The notes under the pieces: generated by a model
The model's input: only the letters and a program-made list of their open reading frames with translations
What the model was told of the DNA's origin: nothing
Databases searched by the model: none
Shown: positions 11,573-24,007 of the stretch, in pieces
How positions within the stretch are numbered: the stretch's first letter is position 1
Layout: every line of letters starts with the position of its first letter
Source: Siphonodentalium dalli
Lineage: Eukaryota > Mollusca > Scaphopoda > Gadilida > Siphonodentaliidae
Reading direction: 5' to 3'
Length of the DNA stretch: 64,000 bases
Assembly (NCBI GenBank): GCA_032622095.1
Contig: CP136064.1
Coordinates: forward strand, 263,667,863 to 263,731,862
Program-made: the position numbers and the translations under genes

Positions 11573-12200
11573 ATACACATGTACAACCCACCCATTACCC
11601 AAGTCACTCCATATGTACATAAACACCACACAAATGACAACATAGTAACCCACTTTATACATGTACACCTGATCATGCAGCCATACTTGGTTATACCCGT
11701 ACATACCACAAATGACGATACAGCCACGAGTCACCATGCATGAACACCAGGTATACACCTACATCCGACACATGACCAAAAAGTCACTCTATGTTTACAT
11801 ATTCACTACATTCACGATCATACAGTCACTCATTGTATACATATTCACCTCACCATGGACCATACAGCCACTACATGTATACCTATTCGCCATACACATG
11901 ACCATATAGCCAATCCAGGTATACATATGCACAATATCAATGGTGAGCCCTTCCAGATATACCAATATCCGCATATACGACCACTCATAAGTTCCATACT
12001 TGCCACTCATAAGTTATATACACGCCATCCATGATCATACATCTACTCCTCATACACCACCAATGATAACACATCCACAACATATATAAATATATGTCCC
12101 ACCGTCACCAACAGGGGACTCCCTATATATCCACACATTATTCATGACCATACAATAACTCCCTGTATACCTATTATCCTCATCTATGATCATATAGTAA
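11573..12200. repeat. Degenerate minisatellite in right arm of foldback
   Basis: Reverse-complement counterpart of 9,850-11,440, with recurring GTATAC, CATGACCATA and AGTCACTCC motifs. It is about 2.5 times shorter than the left array, which accounts for most of the difference in arm length. Confidence 0.75.
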
Positions 12201-13591
12201 CTCCCTGGCTGCCATCTTGGCTTCCACCCTGTATCCAGTTGATAAATTTGTATCATAGTGGGCCTGATTACCCACATATCGTGATGGTTCATCTCAGTTC
12301 CGTCTCAAAGTTCTGCCCATTTCCTTTCAATAATATGGCCATAATCACAAAAGAGGTTCTCCGCAAAATTCCATACTGCAACTTTAAAATGAATTTGTCA
12401 TGCTCCATACGGAACTGGGACAAATATAATAGAACGTATTTGTCAGTTAATTAACTAATACGTAAAATAACCAAGTGAGTCACAATTTGCTATCTTTTTC
12501 GGATAACGCAGAGAATAATGTTCGGGATATGTAAACTTTTAACTTTTACAAATTTGGTTGCCATTTTGGAAGCCATCTTGAGCATTTTAGTCTTTAAACA
12601 CCACAGTGTGACACACTTAAGATAGACCAAAACAATAAACACCTTTGATAACAAAGATAGTTGCATTTTACTTGAACAAATGGTCGAACCCTGAAAAGTG
12701 AATTTTTGCCGATATTTATGTCAAGTTTGTGAGAGAAAAAAATCCCATATTTCTGGTGATGTCAGTGGTGACAATAGCAAAAATGATCCATGGTGCATCA
12801 GACATGTTAGTATGCAATGTATAGAATATATATTAGCCAATTGTATACATCAACCACAACTTGTAAGCGATTGCAGGACACCCTGGGGCAATATTTACCA
12901 TTTTCCATATTTTGGCGGCCATTTTCGCAGCCATTTTGAGCCAAGGTAAGATTTTTGGTTCCAGAGAGTTGGAATATTCATAGGTAATGATATGCCTCAC
13001 TTACATTACAATGTTCTTTTCATTTCTTGTTAAAATATGACTAGAATCCCAATTGTGATTTTTTGTAAAATTTTGTACCGCGTTCTGTAAAATCGAATTT
13101 TTGAGGGATCAGAAGGGGCTAGGACCCCATTAGTTGCACATTCAATTGCCCCAATGATCAGTTAATATACAAAACACTAAATAAAGTCATATTACTCAAC
13201 CAGTTCCAAACAGCATGAATTGATCTAGAAGATATTTGTGAAAAAATGTCATATTTACAACTTCCGGCGGCCATTTTGGCGGCCATCTTGGATGCTGAGT
13301 TTCAATTTTGGCCCAAAAAAGTGTCATTATGTCTTAGCTTCACGAAAATATATACATTTGTATACATTTTACAAGATTTTCCCGCTATAATTTGCATAAA
13401 ACTGACCTAGGGTCTGGTCTGAAAAACGGCGGCCATGATGGACGCCATCTTGTCTGGAGTCTAAAAGGCCACTTTGTTTTCTTGTTAACATTGCTTAAAA
13501 GTTGAAGGACATAATAAGGAACAAAATTAATTGGGTGAAGTTAAGTCCCAGGGGGGGGGGGTGCAAGGGTACCCCTATTAGCTCCCGGACT

Positions 13592-14145
13592 AAATATTTT
13601 GGCGACAAATATTTGCATGTAGCAAGTTTAGTCTCTGGCCGATTCATGGGTATGAAATTTATTAGGATCGGACATCGGGGACTTTTCATATTAATCGATA
13701 TAAACCCAAACTAGGAATATATTGGGGAAAAGTTTGTCCGTGTTTGAATGTCTGTTGTCATATTTCTATAAATATTTTAAGGCAACCGTTTGCATGTTGA
13801 AAGTTCAGTCTTTTTCCAATTCGTGGATACCAAATTTATTACGATTGGACGTCGGAAACATGTTGTAGTAACTGAAATAATCTCGAGGGGTATAAACCCC
13901 AAATATCCCCCTATATGTATAGAGATATTTTGGAAGACAGTTTATTGTCGGAGTTTATCATTGCGCACTATATATGACGGGCTGCGTTTATGTGACTTTT
14001 GTGGGTTTTCTATAAATATTTTTAGCGACATATTTTTGCATGTTGCAAGTTTAGTCTCTGGCCGAGTCATGGGTATGAAATATATTACGATCGGACATCG
14101 GGAACATTTCATATTAATCGATATAAAGAAAGTCCAATCAATAAC
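13592..14145. repeat. Dispersed repeat R1, right of the giant foldback
   Basis: Three tandem partial units carry TTGCATGT(A/T)G(A/C)AAG, GTCTCTGGCCGA(T/G)TCATGGGTATG, TATTACGATCGGACATCGGG and TTCATATTAATCGATATAAA. The frame at 13,790-14,158 stays open through two units, with a repeated VSGR-MGMK-ITIGHR pattern. I read it as repeat DNA translated, not as a gene. Confidence 0.7.
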
Positions 14146-14803
14146 GAGGGTCTCCTGAAGCATTTTGAAATTTAACACTGTATATTTTCCACTCTATATG
14201 TCAAAACGACGACGAGTATATACTAATACATTGATTAAATTGATTCATTACCTAAGTTCAGACATGAGCTGGCATGTCATGTGACATACCGTTTGTTAGT
14301 TGGTTAGCTAGTTGGGGTTTAATGTCACTTTCAACAGCTAAGATCATATCGTGACATAAGATGGGGCCTACATTCAGGCAACGGCGTTTATTTATTACTC
14401 TTCCCACTTTTAGAGGACATATTCGTGGTCCTAATATTTGTTCCATGGTGGAACATGTTCCAAGTCTTAGACTATTAACACGTGCCATCACGCTCACCGT
14501 GAACCACATTGGGACATGTCCTTGGCATGGCAACCTTCATAGAAAGAAGGTCACAACTTGAGTGAATGAAACATCACTCAAAGACATAAAGGTTTAAGTA
14601 AACTGTATCATGCGATGAATTTCTGAAGGAACGCTATTAGTTCACATGGTAGTTGTAATGTATTCAGTTGTAATGTATTCAGTTGTAATGTATTCAGTTG
14701 TAATGTATTCAGTTGCCTGACAAGTACATCATTGTTGACTTTGTGTAAAAACATTATTAAAATATCATGCAAGGACCAGCAACTCTCAAAGATAAAACCT
14801 CAG
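14146..14803. other. No gene; short tandem repeat at 14,648-14,716
   Basis: The only structure I see is four copies of the 15-bp unit AGTTGTAATGTATTC at about 14,648-14,716. The remainder has chance frames only. Confidence 0.6.
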
Positions 14804-15017
14804 TTGATGTGCACAATGTGTAATCATATCATGGGGACGCACAACGGACATGCATACTTTGTGGGTACATCGTGCCTGTATTGTCCATCACAAAGAATTC
14901 TACTACAAGGATCTTCTTGATCCATATATTATACAAAAAGGCATCGATTCTGTGCAGATGTGGATAAGGATAGTTTATCGTATGGTCACATACTCTAAAT
15001 TGGCAATAGAGAAGCCA
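14804..15017. repeat. Duplicated segment, partner 16,706-16,893
   Basis: The two segments share TTGATGTGCACAATGTGTAA, a GGGACGC(A/G)CAACGGACAT block, GGGTACATCGTGCCTGTATT, GGATCTTCTTG, AAAAAGGCATCGATT and AGATGTGGATAAGGATAG, with small gaps. They lie in direct orientation about 1.9 kb apart. The element class is unknown. Confidence 0.8.
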
Positions 15018-15169
15018 AGTGTGTATACATTTGTACCTTTAGAATTAGAACACAACCAAACTGTACAATGCAAGACATCTGAGACTTCACTGTCCGTATA
15101 TTAGCATATTTCTTTTTATTATCCATCCCTTAACTAACACCATTTCCGATTGGGCAAAAGCCGCACGTG

Positions 15170-15250
15170 ATAGTCCTGGAAAAAGTCATATTGGACTCCC
15201 GAATGTCACATTGGACTCCCAAGTGTGCAATATGACTTTTTTATCGGGAC
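15170..15250. repeat. Short hairpin, AAAAAGTCATATT arms
   Basis: AAAAAGTCATATTGGACTCC is followed about 50 bp later by AATATGACTTTTTT. The same GTCATATTGGACTC word recurs inside the foldback at 15,511, so both belong to one family. Confidence 0.6.
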
Positions 15251-15510
15251 TCTGTGACGTCACGAATTAACTTTTGCGAAATGAATCGGTGAAATTGTTA
15301 TGCGCGCGCAACACTGGTGGATTAGCAGATGTTTCACTTCCGCATTGAGTTTTGTTTTTCATTTCCGTGTTTACTGTTCCAAATTATGCTTTCTGATGAT
15401 CGATACATGCTTTAATAGAGAATTAAGTGTCGACAAATACCAAAAGTAACCACTAAAGTTTTATGCCCAAAATTTGGATAAACATACAGATGGATAATAA
15501 AAATGTCATT

Positions 15511-15666
15511 ATACAATGTTATGTTCAGTATGAATTTTTCTTGTACTCGTCCAGGTTGTGGTGAAAAGTCATATTGGACTCGACACTGCGTGTCTCGTCC
15601 AATACGACTTTTCACAACCAACCTGGACTCGTACAAGAAAAACACATACTGTACACAACATTGTAT
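15511..15666. repeat. Foldback repeat, about 156 bp
   Basis: Outer arms (ATACAATGTTATGTTCAGTA, matched by TACTGTACACAACATTGTAT) continue into TTTTTCTTGTACTCGTCCAG, GGTTGTGGTGAAAAGTC and ATTGGACTCG against their complements. The loop is very short, near GACACTGCGTGTC. The arms are nearly identical. Confidence 0.9.
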
Positions 15667-16315
15667 AAGAACTTTATAATATTAACCGTTGATGTTAAAT
15701 TAACTTGATTAATGATATCTACACATGTCCGACTCCGAAAGTATTCCATTCAAATTCAGTCACTTCAAAAGTGTTATAGTTAGTATAATTATGTAGACCT
15801 TGATAACAAATATACGGTAACATATCGTCTCACAAGAAGAATCACAGTTGTCAATAAAATGATAGTATCATAATCCTTCTCATGGTTTGTAGGAATTATA
15901 AGTTGCCAATTTTCCTCATTTCAGCATACACACCTCATGATTGCAAGGAATTCTGGCAGATATGTGGACAAGTTGCTTACAATTGCTACATAATTAGCAC
16001 AATAAGAAGTAGTTTGCTTCCTAATATACACGTACTTTTATATTGAAATACATTGTACTACTAGTTCAAAACTTTGTTGAGACTATACATTAGTTCCAAT
16101 ATATATATTGTTAGGTTGGCTCCATATGTTGGTTACAAGCTACACAAGAAAGTTATAATTGTTCTACAAATATATTGTTTCCACCTTATTTAGTAAAACC
16201 TGCTAGAGTCTCACCTAGAATATATTGCCCATTTGTTTGCAAAACGCTACGTAATTATGCTGAGATCAAGAAAAGAATCAATCGAGCTTTTTTTGGACAG
16301 CATTTTTTATCATGT
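15667..16315. other. AT-rich sequence, nothing recognised
   Basis: No coding signal, no repeat partner and no hairpin are visible. Confidence 0.5.
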
Positions 16316-16384
16316 GCCAATGCATTCTCTTATATATGCGAGTCGACCATAGGTCGCCTCGCATATATAAGAGAATGCATTGGC
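16316..16384. repeat. 69-bp palindrome, standalone copy
   Basis: Identical in plan to 332-400, but no TTAACCCTTT-type end is visible on either side. The right flank CCTAACAATTTT is shared with the copies at 22,175 and 31,303. It shows that the palindrome can occur without the surrounding MITE. Confidence 0.88.
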
Positions 16385-16705
16385 CTAACAATTTTATATT
16401 ATTTTTTTTAAATATATGTTTCTTACAATTTTTAGGACATAAAATAAAAAAACATCCATTACCCTGCAGGGAGCCCCACACATATATAGAAGCATATAGA
16501 AGAGTGTCGTCTGCTCATGTTTTTCTGGGCTCTGTATGGGTGAAATTATAAAATTTTGATCAATGCAGTCCTAAGTAAGTTTATTGGCATTTCAGGTGAT
16601 TGGAAGAAACTCGTGGAATGTTGAGGAAAATATACCTTCACCGCATGGGACGTTTTATTTATTCAATAACCTGAACCTCAATCCTAAATTCGCGTGACAT
16701 ATAAA

Positions 16706-16893
16706 TTGATGTGCACAATGTGTAATCATATACATTGGGGACGCGCAACGGACATTCAGACTGTGTGGGTACATCGTGCCTGTATTGTCCACCACAAAGG
16801 ATCTTCTTGGTCCATATATTGTATAAAAAGGCATCGATTGGATTCGGTGTAGATGTGGATAAGGATAGTTTGTCGTATGGTCAATAGAGAAGC
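16706..16893. repeat. Duplicated segment, partner 14,804-15,017
   Basis: Direct repeat of 14,804-15,017 with a small deletion after CCACCACAAAGGATC and a short insertion after the GGCATCGATTG block. Confidence 0.8.
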
Positions 16894-17439
16894 AATATAT
16901 TGTATAAAAAGGCATGTGATCATGTGCGTATTATGTCTGTTTTATATATTTTTTGTTCGGCATTTTTTTCTGAGAAAAAGAATAAATAGAAACGTTTGTA
17001 TTAATTATTGAAATTTTACTTAGGCAGTACAAGATACCACCAATAGTAGCTACTATGAACCCACGCAGAGGCAGTTTCCCCGCAATTTCCTGCAACTGAA
17101 TTAAGTCTAGGCTCAATTTACTGATTCTACGTTAATTTTGAAATGTTTCTGCTCTAAAATTGATTCCCAACAGTCTTCGTGGTTTATTTTGACAACCTAG
17201 CGATCATAGGAACAATGTTTCATAGGAAATATCTACATATATATGTTTTTGTGACATTTTTTTCGATTTTGTTCTCAAGATCGGTCATCCAAAAAAAAGA
17301 AGTTAATTCTGAGGATTTTGCAATTTATTGTTTCAAGCTAACTGATACTAGCTGGTGGGTATTCGTCGTGGATTTATCAAATATTTTTGATTTAATGATA
17401 GGAAACAACAACCACATTCGCTTAATTTTATCATTTGGC

Positions 17440-17790
17440 ATTTTCAATGACGCCAAATTTGTGCAGTTTGGGTGAGAGATGCGGGGTGGGGGACTATATT
17501 TGTTTAGTCGCTGATTACCGCCAAACTTATACATAATCATCTTCATTATATCAGAAGTCGAATGGTGTGGCTTAAATCTGCCAAAAGTTGCTCCGTTCGA
17601 GTCAGGGGTTTACGGAAGGGGAGAGGAGTACCAAAAACTGATAAAATATTTTTAGCACCGAAAAAAGATTTCCACCAAATTGATACACGTCCTTCGCCAA
17701 GATACAAGGACTCTAATCGTGTGATTTAATGACGCCAAATTGGTGCCGCTTTGTGTGAGAGACTGTGGGGGGCACTAAATTTGAGAAGAC
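17440..17790. repeat. Satellite-like units, leading block
   Basis: Contains the two alternating half-units described at 18,590-20,070: one with CCAAACTTATACATAATCATC and GTTCGAGTCAGGGG, the other with CCACCAAATTGATACACGT and GACGCCAAATTGGTGCCG. About 800 bp of other sequence separates it from the main array. Confidence 0.75.
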
Positions 17791-18293
17791 TTTGTTTAGT
17801 CTATGTCATGAATATTGGTAAGATAGACAAACCTGGAAATCACGGAGATCGCAGCAGCGTCGAGCGTTCATTACATTCACCACATATAATGGACACATGA
17901 CTTTTATTCAGCTCCCAAACAAATTGTTGTATCACACTGTACATGTCAATATATTGGGTTTTGAGTATTGTACATGGACCGGATATAAGGCCCGGCTATT
18001 CAAGTTTGTATACGGGATATGGATGTGTTGTGGTCTTGGTCCTATTCAATGTGAAGTTAGCATATTACAAGTGCTCATTTATTCCAAGTTGGAATTAAAA
18101 TTTTAGAAGAATAGGATTTGTATCCAGGAAGGTAAACTATTATAATGGTATCGTACCACCGATTTTATGGCTGAGAGTGTAAGCGTATATAGTCAATACT
18201 TGTGAGATTCTGACAATGATAGTAATCGATGACAGTCAAGACTTGCCACAAGCGCGTACATAGAAACTCCAATCTCTCATAGTGTTGCCACTC
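17791..18293. other. No gene recognised
   Basis: Single-copy sequence between the leading satellite block and the left edge of segmental duplication A. Only short frames are present. Confidence 0.45.
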
Positions 18294-18589
18294 ATTCCAT
18301 TGACAGCGATATCAATATGACATTTCTTACGTCTCACTGATGTCGCAATGATTATATTATAATCATATACACACTGGCATGTTTGTCCACTGTTTTGTGG
18401 TGAGGCAATATCAAGCTGGTACACCCCCTGTTGAGAGAGAGAGATATATATATATATATATTTACGACTGTCTGTCTGTCTCCCGTATGTCTGTGTTCTA
18501 TTGAACGTCACGCGTGACCATGTATACGGCACCAAAGGTGTCTAAAAGTAACATTTTCCGAGAAAGTTAATGGTGCGGGTTAGTGTTTT

Positions 18590-20070
18590 CTAAAATAACG
18601 CTGTTGTTGTCAAGGGCAGAAAAGGGCAGGGGCAGAAACACCTTTTATCGCCGATATCCAACAAACTTATACATAATGATCCCCATGATATGACAAATAT
18701 AATGGTGTGGTTTAAATATGTCATAAGTAACGCCGTTCGAGTCAGGGGAGCACGAAAGTGAGAGGGCACCAAAACTGATAAAATATTTTGAGCAAGGAAC
18801 GCCACCAAATTGATACACATTCACATATAAGGAATCTCGTGTAATTTAATGACGCCAAATTGGTGCCGTTTTTTGGGGTGAGAGATGGGGGCACTAAATT
18901 TGATAAGAATTTGCGTAGTCGTCGATTACCTCCAAACTTATACATAATCATCTGCATGATATCAGGAGTATAAAAAATGGCCTAAAGCCGTCAAATTAAT
19001 GTGGCGTCATTCGATTCAGGGTTGCACGGAAGGGGAGAGGGGCACCAAAACTGATAAACTATTTTAAGCACCGATTTCCACCAAATTGATACACATTCGT
19101 CAATGTAGGAGGAATCTAATCGTCTGACTTAAAGACGCCAAATTGGTGCCATTTGGCCGAAAGATGGGGGGACTAAATTTGATAATAATTTGTTTAGTCC
19201 CCGATTACCACCGAGATCAGGAGTCTAATTGTGTCGTTTAATGATGTTAACAGTTCGATTCGGGTACATGGAGGGGAAGAGGGACACCAAAAATTTATAA
19301 CAACTATTTTAGCGCCGATTTCCACCATATTGTTATATATTCATTTTCGTGATACGAGGAATATAATCGTGTGGTTTAAATACGCCAAATTGGTGCCGTT
19401 TGTGTGAGAAATGTGGGCACTAAATTTGATCGCCTATTTCCACAAATTTTATATATAGTCATGTTCATAATGAGTCTAATTGTGTAGTTTAAAGGTGACA
19501 CAAATGGCGTGGCTTGATGGTCGGGTCACAAAAACTGACAAAAATTATGTTTAGCGCCAAATTCCACCAAATCCACACACGTTCTTCTCCAATGATACCA
19601 GGAATCAAATCGTGCGGGTATTTGCGAATGTCCATCTGTTCTATATAACTTCACGGGGACAATCTAGATGGCACAAAATGGGGAAAGATAATGGTGTGGG
19701 CTAAAATTTTCTAAAATGACGCTGTTGTTGTCATAGGCAGAAAATGGTAGGGCAGCAAAAATGATGAAATATGTTTGTCGCTGATTTCACCAAATTTATA
19801 CATAAGCATCTCTATGATATGGCGCCGTTCGAGTCAGCGGTGCACGGAGGGGAGCTATGGTGCCAAAGCTGATACAAATATGTTTAGCACTAATTTCCAC
19901 CAAATTGATACACGTTCTTCTCCAATGATACGTGGAATCAAATCACGTGGGTTAAAAATACGGCACATTTGGTGCATTTAGGTTAGGGATGAAGAGTTGA
20001 GGAGCAATGGCATTGATAAGAATGTTTTAGTCGCCGATATCCACCAAAGTTAAGTATTGTGATATCCATA
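18590..20070. repeat. Satellite-like array, half-units of about 140 bp
   Basis: Two half-units alternate. Type 1 has CCGATTACCACCAAACTTATAC, a TAATCATCTCCATGATAT block and GGGGAGAGGGGCACCAAAA. Type 2 has CGATTTCCACCAAATTG, GACGCCAAATTGGTGCCG and GGGGGCACTAAATTTGATAA. I count about eleven half-units at irregular 110-150 bp spacing. They are diverged from each other, although the whole array is almost identical in duplication copy B. Confidence 0.8.
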
Positions 20071-22123
20071 ATTCATTCTAGGCATTTTTGGCGTTCAAAT
20101 TTCACAACCTTGACAAATGGTGATCGAATTAAGTCAATTGAACAATTTATATGTTCTCAATTGTCACATTTTATATGGGGACGGGATTCAGGGCATTCAG
20201 TGAGCCAGCAAAAACAGATACATAGAAGAAAGCATTAAAAGTCATTCTATTTAAGATATATTCTTGCAAAACTTTGAATCAGAGGATGCCACGTTAGAAT
20301 GGCTCGTGTGTTATAATAAAATTGAGTCTTTCCTGTTCAAGATATTGTCCAAAACTTATATTATACAATTTGTCAAGAGACATGGAAATGTATAGGCCTG
20401 TCAAAATAGTGGTCACAGTATGCAGTCAAATTTAGTTTCTTCTGAGATAAAAGAAAACACAGAGTCAGTAGCCATTGACTTTTCACGATTCTCCAATTCT
20501 GACATCTGACAAGGGTATATCTACCCGATACAGAGGAATTCTTTAATTTTTTTTAAATATCGCTCAGTGTCGGGCACATGTAGCTGATATATGGAAACAT
20601 TTATTTTAAGCTGAGAATAATTCGAAAGTATAGCACCATGAACAGAGTCGCACCTGGACATTTCTTTGAAACATCTGTTTCTTCATGGCGGTATGCTAAC
20701 CATGAGTCCTCAAAATATTAGTCTAACCCACTAGATTGATTTATACATCTCTATGTAAAACCTAATTGTCATGTTTTGAACTAATGTTCATGTTTTGATT
20801 CCATTAAAAAATATTTAAAATCAATCACAAAAAATATCAATTCCATCAAATCAAAAAAATAACGTCTCAAGTACGCTCAGTTGTTGATAAATAATGTTTT
20901 GTTTATTCGTGGGACGAATTAGTCTCCATGAACAAAATGACAATGGCGTTTTGTGATGCCGTTTGGATATACAATTTTGAGAATACGTGTAACATTTTGA
21001 ACAAGAGTATTCATGCATAATATCCGTATAGGGAATGTTTTGTCAAATAAACCTATATTATCTTATCAATTCACAAATCTCCTGACAAGGAGGTCAAAGA
21101 AAAATAACTTCATGGCTAATTTACTCACTGTGCTGCATGCGACATAAATCACAAGTATTCTCAGCTCTTCACAATGCAATCCACAGTAGAAATGTTCGTA
21201 TTTCGAGAGATGAATTCGATCACCCTGAATAACCCGCGCGCCGCTGCGCCACATTTGTCACACCCACGTTGGTCTGATAGTTAAATGTGTATCATGTCCA
21301 ATAGTTAGTTCTGTTTGTGCTACGACCTGTCTTTTTATCAGAGTATATTGCACGTAGTTTATTTGTCTGACGCAGGTTGTATCTATCTTAATCCATATAA
21401 GCATCACATTGTTACTAGTGTAAAGCATTCTTAATCACAAGAGGGCTTATAATAGAGGCTCTACAACCCCATCCTGAATCTAAAATAGCCAAGTGAATTG
21501 TATATTTTTTGGCGCCATCTTGTCTGTTGACTTCTATTTTGTATGTCTACACACTCCAAGACAACACTACATTTTGTCCCACATATATATAAACAGTGAA
21601 GCATTATTAGAACCAATATAGCACCATTTCACAATGTCCATTGAAAGCGCACGACCCCACCCCCTACCAACCCTACATGCCTTTTGTATATTATGCACAA
21701 TCATATTCTGTATTCTATTGTTTCAATATCATTATAAGTATGACCACATGACTCAATAAATCGTATGCTACCGTATCGTATAGTATAACCAATAACAGTA
21801 TCCGTTAAATCCGTAGGGTGAATATAGGGCATCAAGCCAACAGCCGTGGCGAAGGTGATTCGATTCCTGATAATCGCCGATGTTGTTATCCACGTAGAAG
21901 TTGAATAATTTTAGATATTTAGCGTTCAATCGACCCACAAACAAAGATATATACACAGATAATAAAATCACCTATAAAACAGGCTGAATTATTTTTTTAT
22001 TCTCAGAACACATATCTTTCCTCGTCGATTTAGCGTGGACATTGAACTCGGATAAGGACTATTCGCTGATTTCTCTGAAACTTGATCTAAATGGTCCCGA
22101 GAGGTGTAGAGGATACTGGAAGT
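20071..22123. other. Body of duplication A, no gene recognised
   Basis: AT-rich sequence whose frames are under 90 codons. The 62-codon minus-strand frame at 21,066-21,254 is kept in copy B with one change, which the youth of the duplication explains. Confidence 0.45.
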
Positions 22124-22602
22124 TTAACCCTTTGAGTGCCAGGTCCTATTTTTGTATCAACCCATATACCCTGTGCCAATGCATTCTCTTATATATGCGA
22201 TTCGACCATAGGTCGCCTCGCATATATAAGAGAATGCATTGGCCTAACAATTTTTCATCATTTGTTATTATTTTTTACAATTTTTTACAATTTTAATAAT
22301 TTTTTCTTATATTCTTTAACATATTTATTTTGTAGGTTTAGTGCCAGGGAATCTTACGTTTTTCATGGGTATCAAAATTATTACTATGAATACTTGGTAT
22401 AGTTTTGAGTTATAACATGCCCCTAAGTTTTTATCCAGTTTGTTTTTAAATTCGCTATAGCATGCTTAAGCATACCCAACAAAAATTTAACAACAACACC
22501 AAAATCTAAATAAATTAAATATTTTTGTTATTTTTTTAGGGCCGATTTTACAGACCGTAAATTAGGGCCGATGAGTTCGGCCCGTGGCACTGAAAGGGTT
22601 AA
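22124..22602. mobile_element. TTAA-flanked MITE, family 2
   Basis: Ends TTAACCCTTTGAGTGCCAGG and TGGCACTGAAAGGGTTAA are inverted repeats including TTAA, a piggyBac-type terminus. Subterminal GGGCCGA and TCGGCCC blocks lie near the right end. The 69-bp palindrome sits at 22,175-22,243. The insert is not coding. The short family member at 61,050 lacks the palindrome, so the palindrome was probably acquired secondarily. Confidence 0.85.
22175..22243. repeat. 69-bp palindrome in family 2 MITE (copy A)
   Basis: Matches 332-400 apart from GCGATTCGACC instead of GCGAGTCGACC in the centre. Confidence 0.9.
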
Positions 22603-23140
22603 AGAATCTTTACTTTAAAATAGTTATTATATAGATGAAATAAATAACGTTATCAGCTACGATGCGCAAATCGAAATCAACGACCAACTCTTTTTTGACA
22701 CTTTACTCAGTTCTACTGTGAATACAAACAAAACACCGGAAGAAAATAAGCTTTATTCAGAATTTAAGAAATAGAAAACACAACAATGTTTCACAGTGAG
22801 AGACTCCTATCCTCTAGAAAAATGTAGAAAACCTAGAAGATATTCGAAAAATAAAACTTGAAGTTATGCTCATTTGATCGAGTACCAAATGGGCCGCTGG
22901 TGATGAAAAGCAAAGTACATAATTCTTAAATCTTGAAAAGAGACATTACACACACAAATAATATTTAAACTATATAAATGTCCAATGGTAAGTTGATCAC
23001 AAAACCGGATGCAATATTAAAGGAAGCCAGTGATTATTTTAAATCATTATATACCAGAGTATGCTGAAGATATTAAACAGTTTATTGTTCCCGTGTCAGA
23101 TGATATCACATTCTGCAAAGTCTTTTTGCCAAATATTTAG
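22603..23140. other. Body of duplication A, no gene recognised
   Basis: AT-rich, short frames only. Confidence 0.4.
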
Positions 23141-23284
23141 GAGATAAACATACCCTGTTGAGTTGTACATTCTGGGATTCGAGCATGAAAACAGTTTGTG
23201 AACGAGCCGGCTTGCCGGCGAGTTCACAAACTGTTTTCATGCTCGAATCCCAGAATGTACAACTCAACAGGGTATGTTTATCTC
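23141..23284. repeat. Near-perfect 144-bp hairpin
   Basis: Arms beginning GAGATAAACATACCCTGTTG and ending CAACAGGGTATGTTTATCTC are complementary nearly throughout, meeting at GAGCCGGCTTGCCGGCGAG. Copy B has lost 19 bp at the tip. A diverged relic of the right arm lies at about 58,340-58,460. Confidence 0.93.
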
Positions 23285-24007
23285 TATTGCAATTCAATCT
23301 AGCAAGGAATTTGCAAAAAAACTGTATAAAAAGTATCATTTAGTCATTTTCATAACACGAATCGAGACTTTCATTTCGCCGTTGTCACCGTGCACAAATC
23401 TTGGGTTTGTTCATTGCGTTACTCGGAACAGTGCTCCGTAACCATTTCCTGCGGGGCGGGTTGTCTCGTATCGCTAGTCCGTTCTGCGCCGATAAAATTG
23501 TTCCGTGCGACATTCAGATTTGATGCACGCTGAAGCGGCCGATGAACGGTATCTATAGACAACAACGCGCGGGTGTGTTTGTTTCGCTACTCGTTCTGCG
23601 CCGATGCAAATTGACCGTGCTACATTCAGATTTGATGCACGCTGAAGCGGCCGATGTCGGTGAATCGAAAACGAAAGTTAGCCGCTCTCGGCCAATCAGA
23701 ATGCTTGTTTTTAGTGACAAATACTCAATTGAATTACAATGGAGTATATCTCGTCCGCTCACTCAAACGTGGTCTCTCAATTGGTAACATATCGATAACA
23801 CAAAAACATGGTCTATTACCAATATGTTGGTGCACAACTCCATGACAAAACATCACAAATTAATGTAAAAAGATTATGTGCTTATTGCTTGGTTGTTTTA
23901 TTTGTTCAGTCGTTCCTTGTATACGTATTATATAGTTTTTGTGTTGTTATTAAATAACATTTGATATTTTAATTTGATTTATTTCATTATTTCTTCCTAT
24001 GGGATCA
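23285..24007. other. Body of duplication A with a local direct repeat
   Basis: A segment of about 100 bp around CATTCAGATTTGATGCACGC and TGAAGCGGCCGATG is present twice in tandem, at about 23,455-23,555 and 23,570-23,655. The frame at 23,542-23,787 crosses it and resembles nothing known. Confidence 0.5.

Larger units (their letters stand above)
8483..13591. mobile_element. Giant foldback element, 5.1 kb
   Basis: The outer ends AGTCCGGGAGCTAATAGGGG and its reverse complement (ending at 13,591) open two long inverted arms. Matching landmarks include GGTACCCTTGCA, the stretch around AGCGGGAAAATCTTG, repeated GGCGGCCATTTTG-type blocks, AATTCATTTTAAA, and finally GGGTGGCTATCGCTTTCCAC (about 11,441) against its complement (about 11,552). 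The left arm runs to about 11,461 and the right from about 11,551, with a loop near 90 bp. The arms are unequal (about 2.98 and 2.04 kb) because the minisatellite inner part has more units on the left. No transposase was found. The build resembles Foldback/TU-type elements, whose long inverted ends carry tandem repeats (family knowledge). I see no clean target duplication; some R1 sequence is missing at the insertion point. Confidence 0.8.

Noticed and set aside
10330-12292. Frames of 60-98 codons rich in His, Tyr and Thr
   Set aside because: Translations of the minisatellite inside the giant foldback; complementary frames appear in both arms.
13790-14158. 122-codon plus-strand frame with repeated VSGR-MGMK pattern
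   Set aside because: It spans tandem R1 units found in both orientations elsewhere; no start context and no domain.
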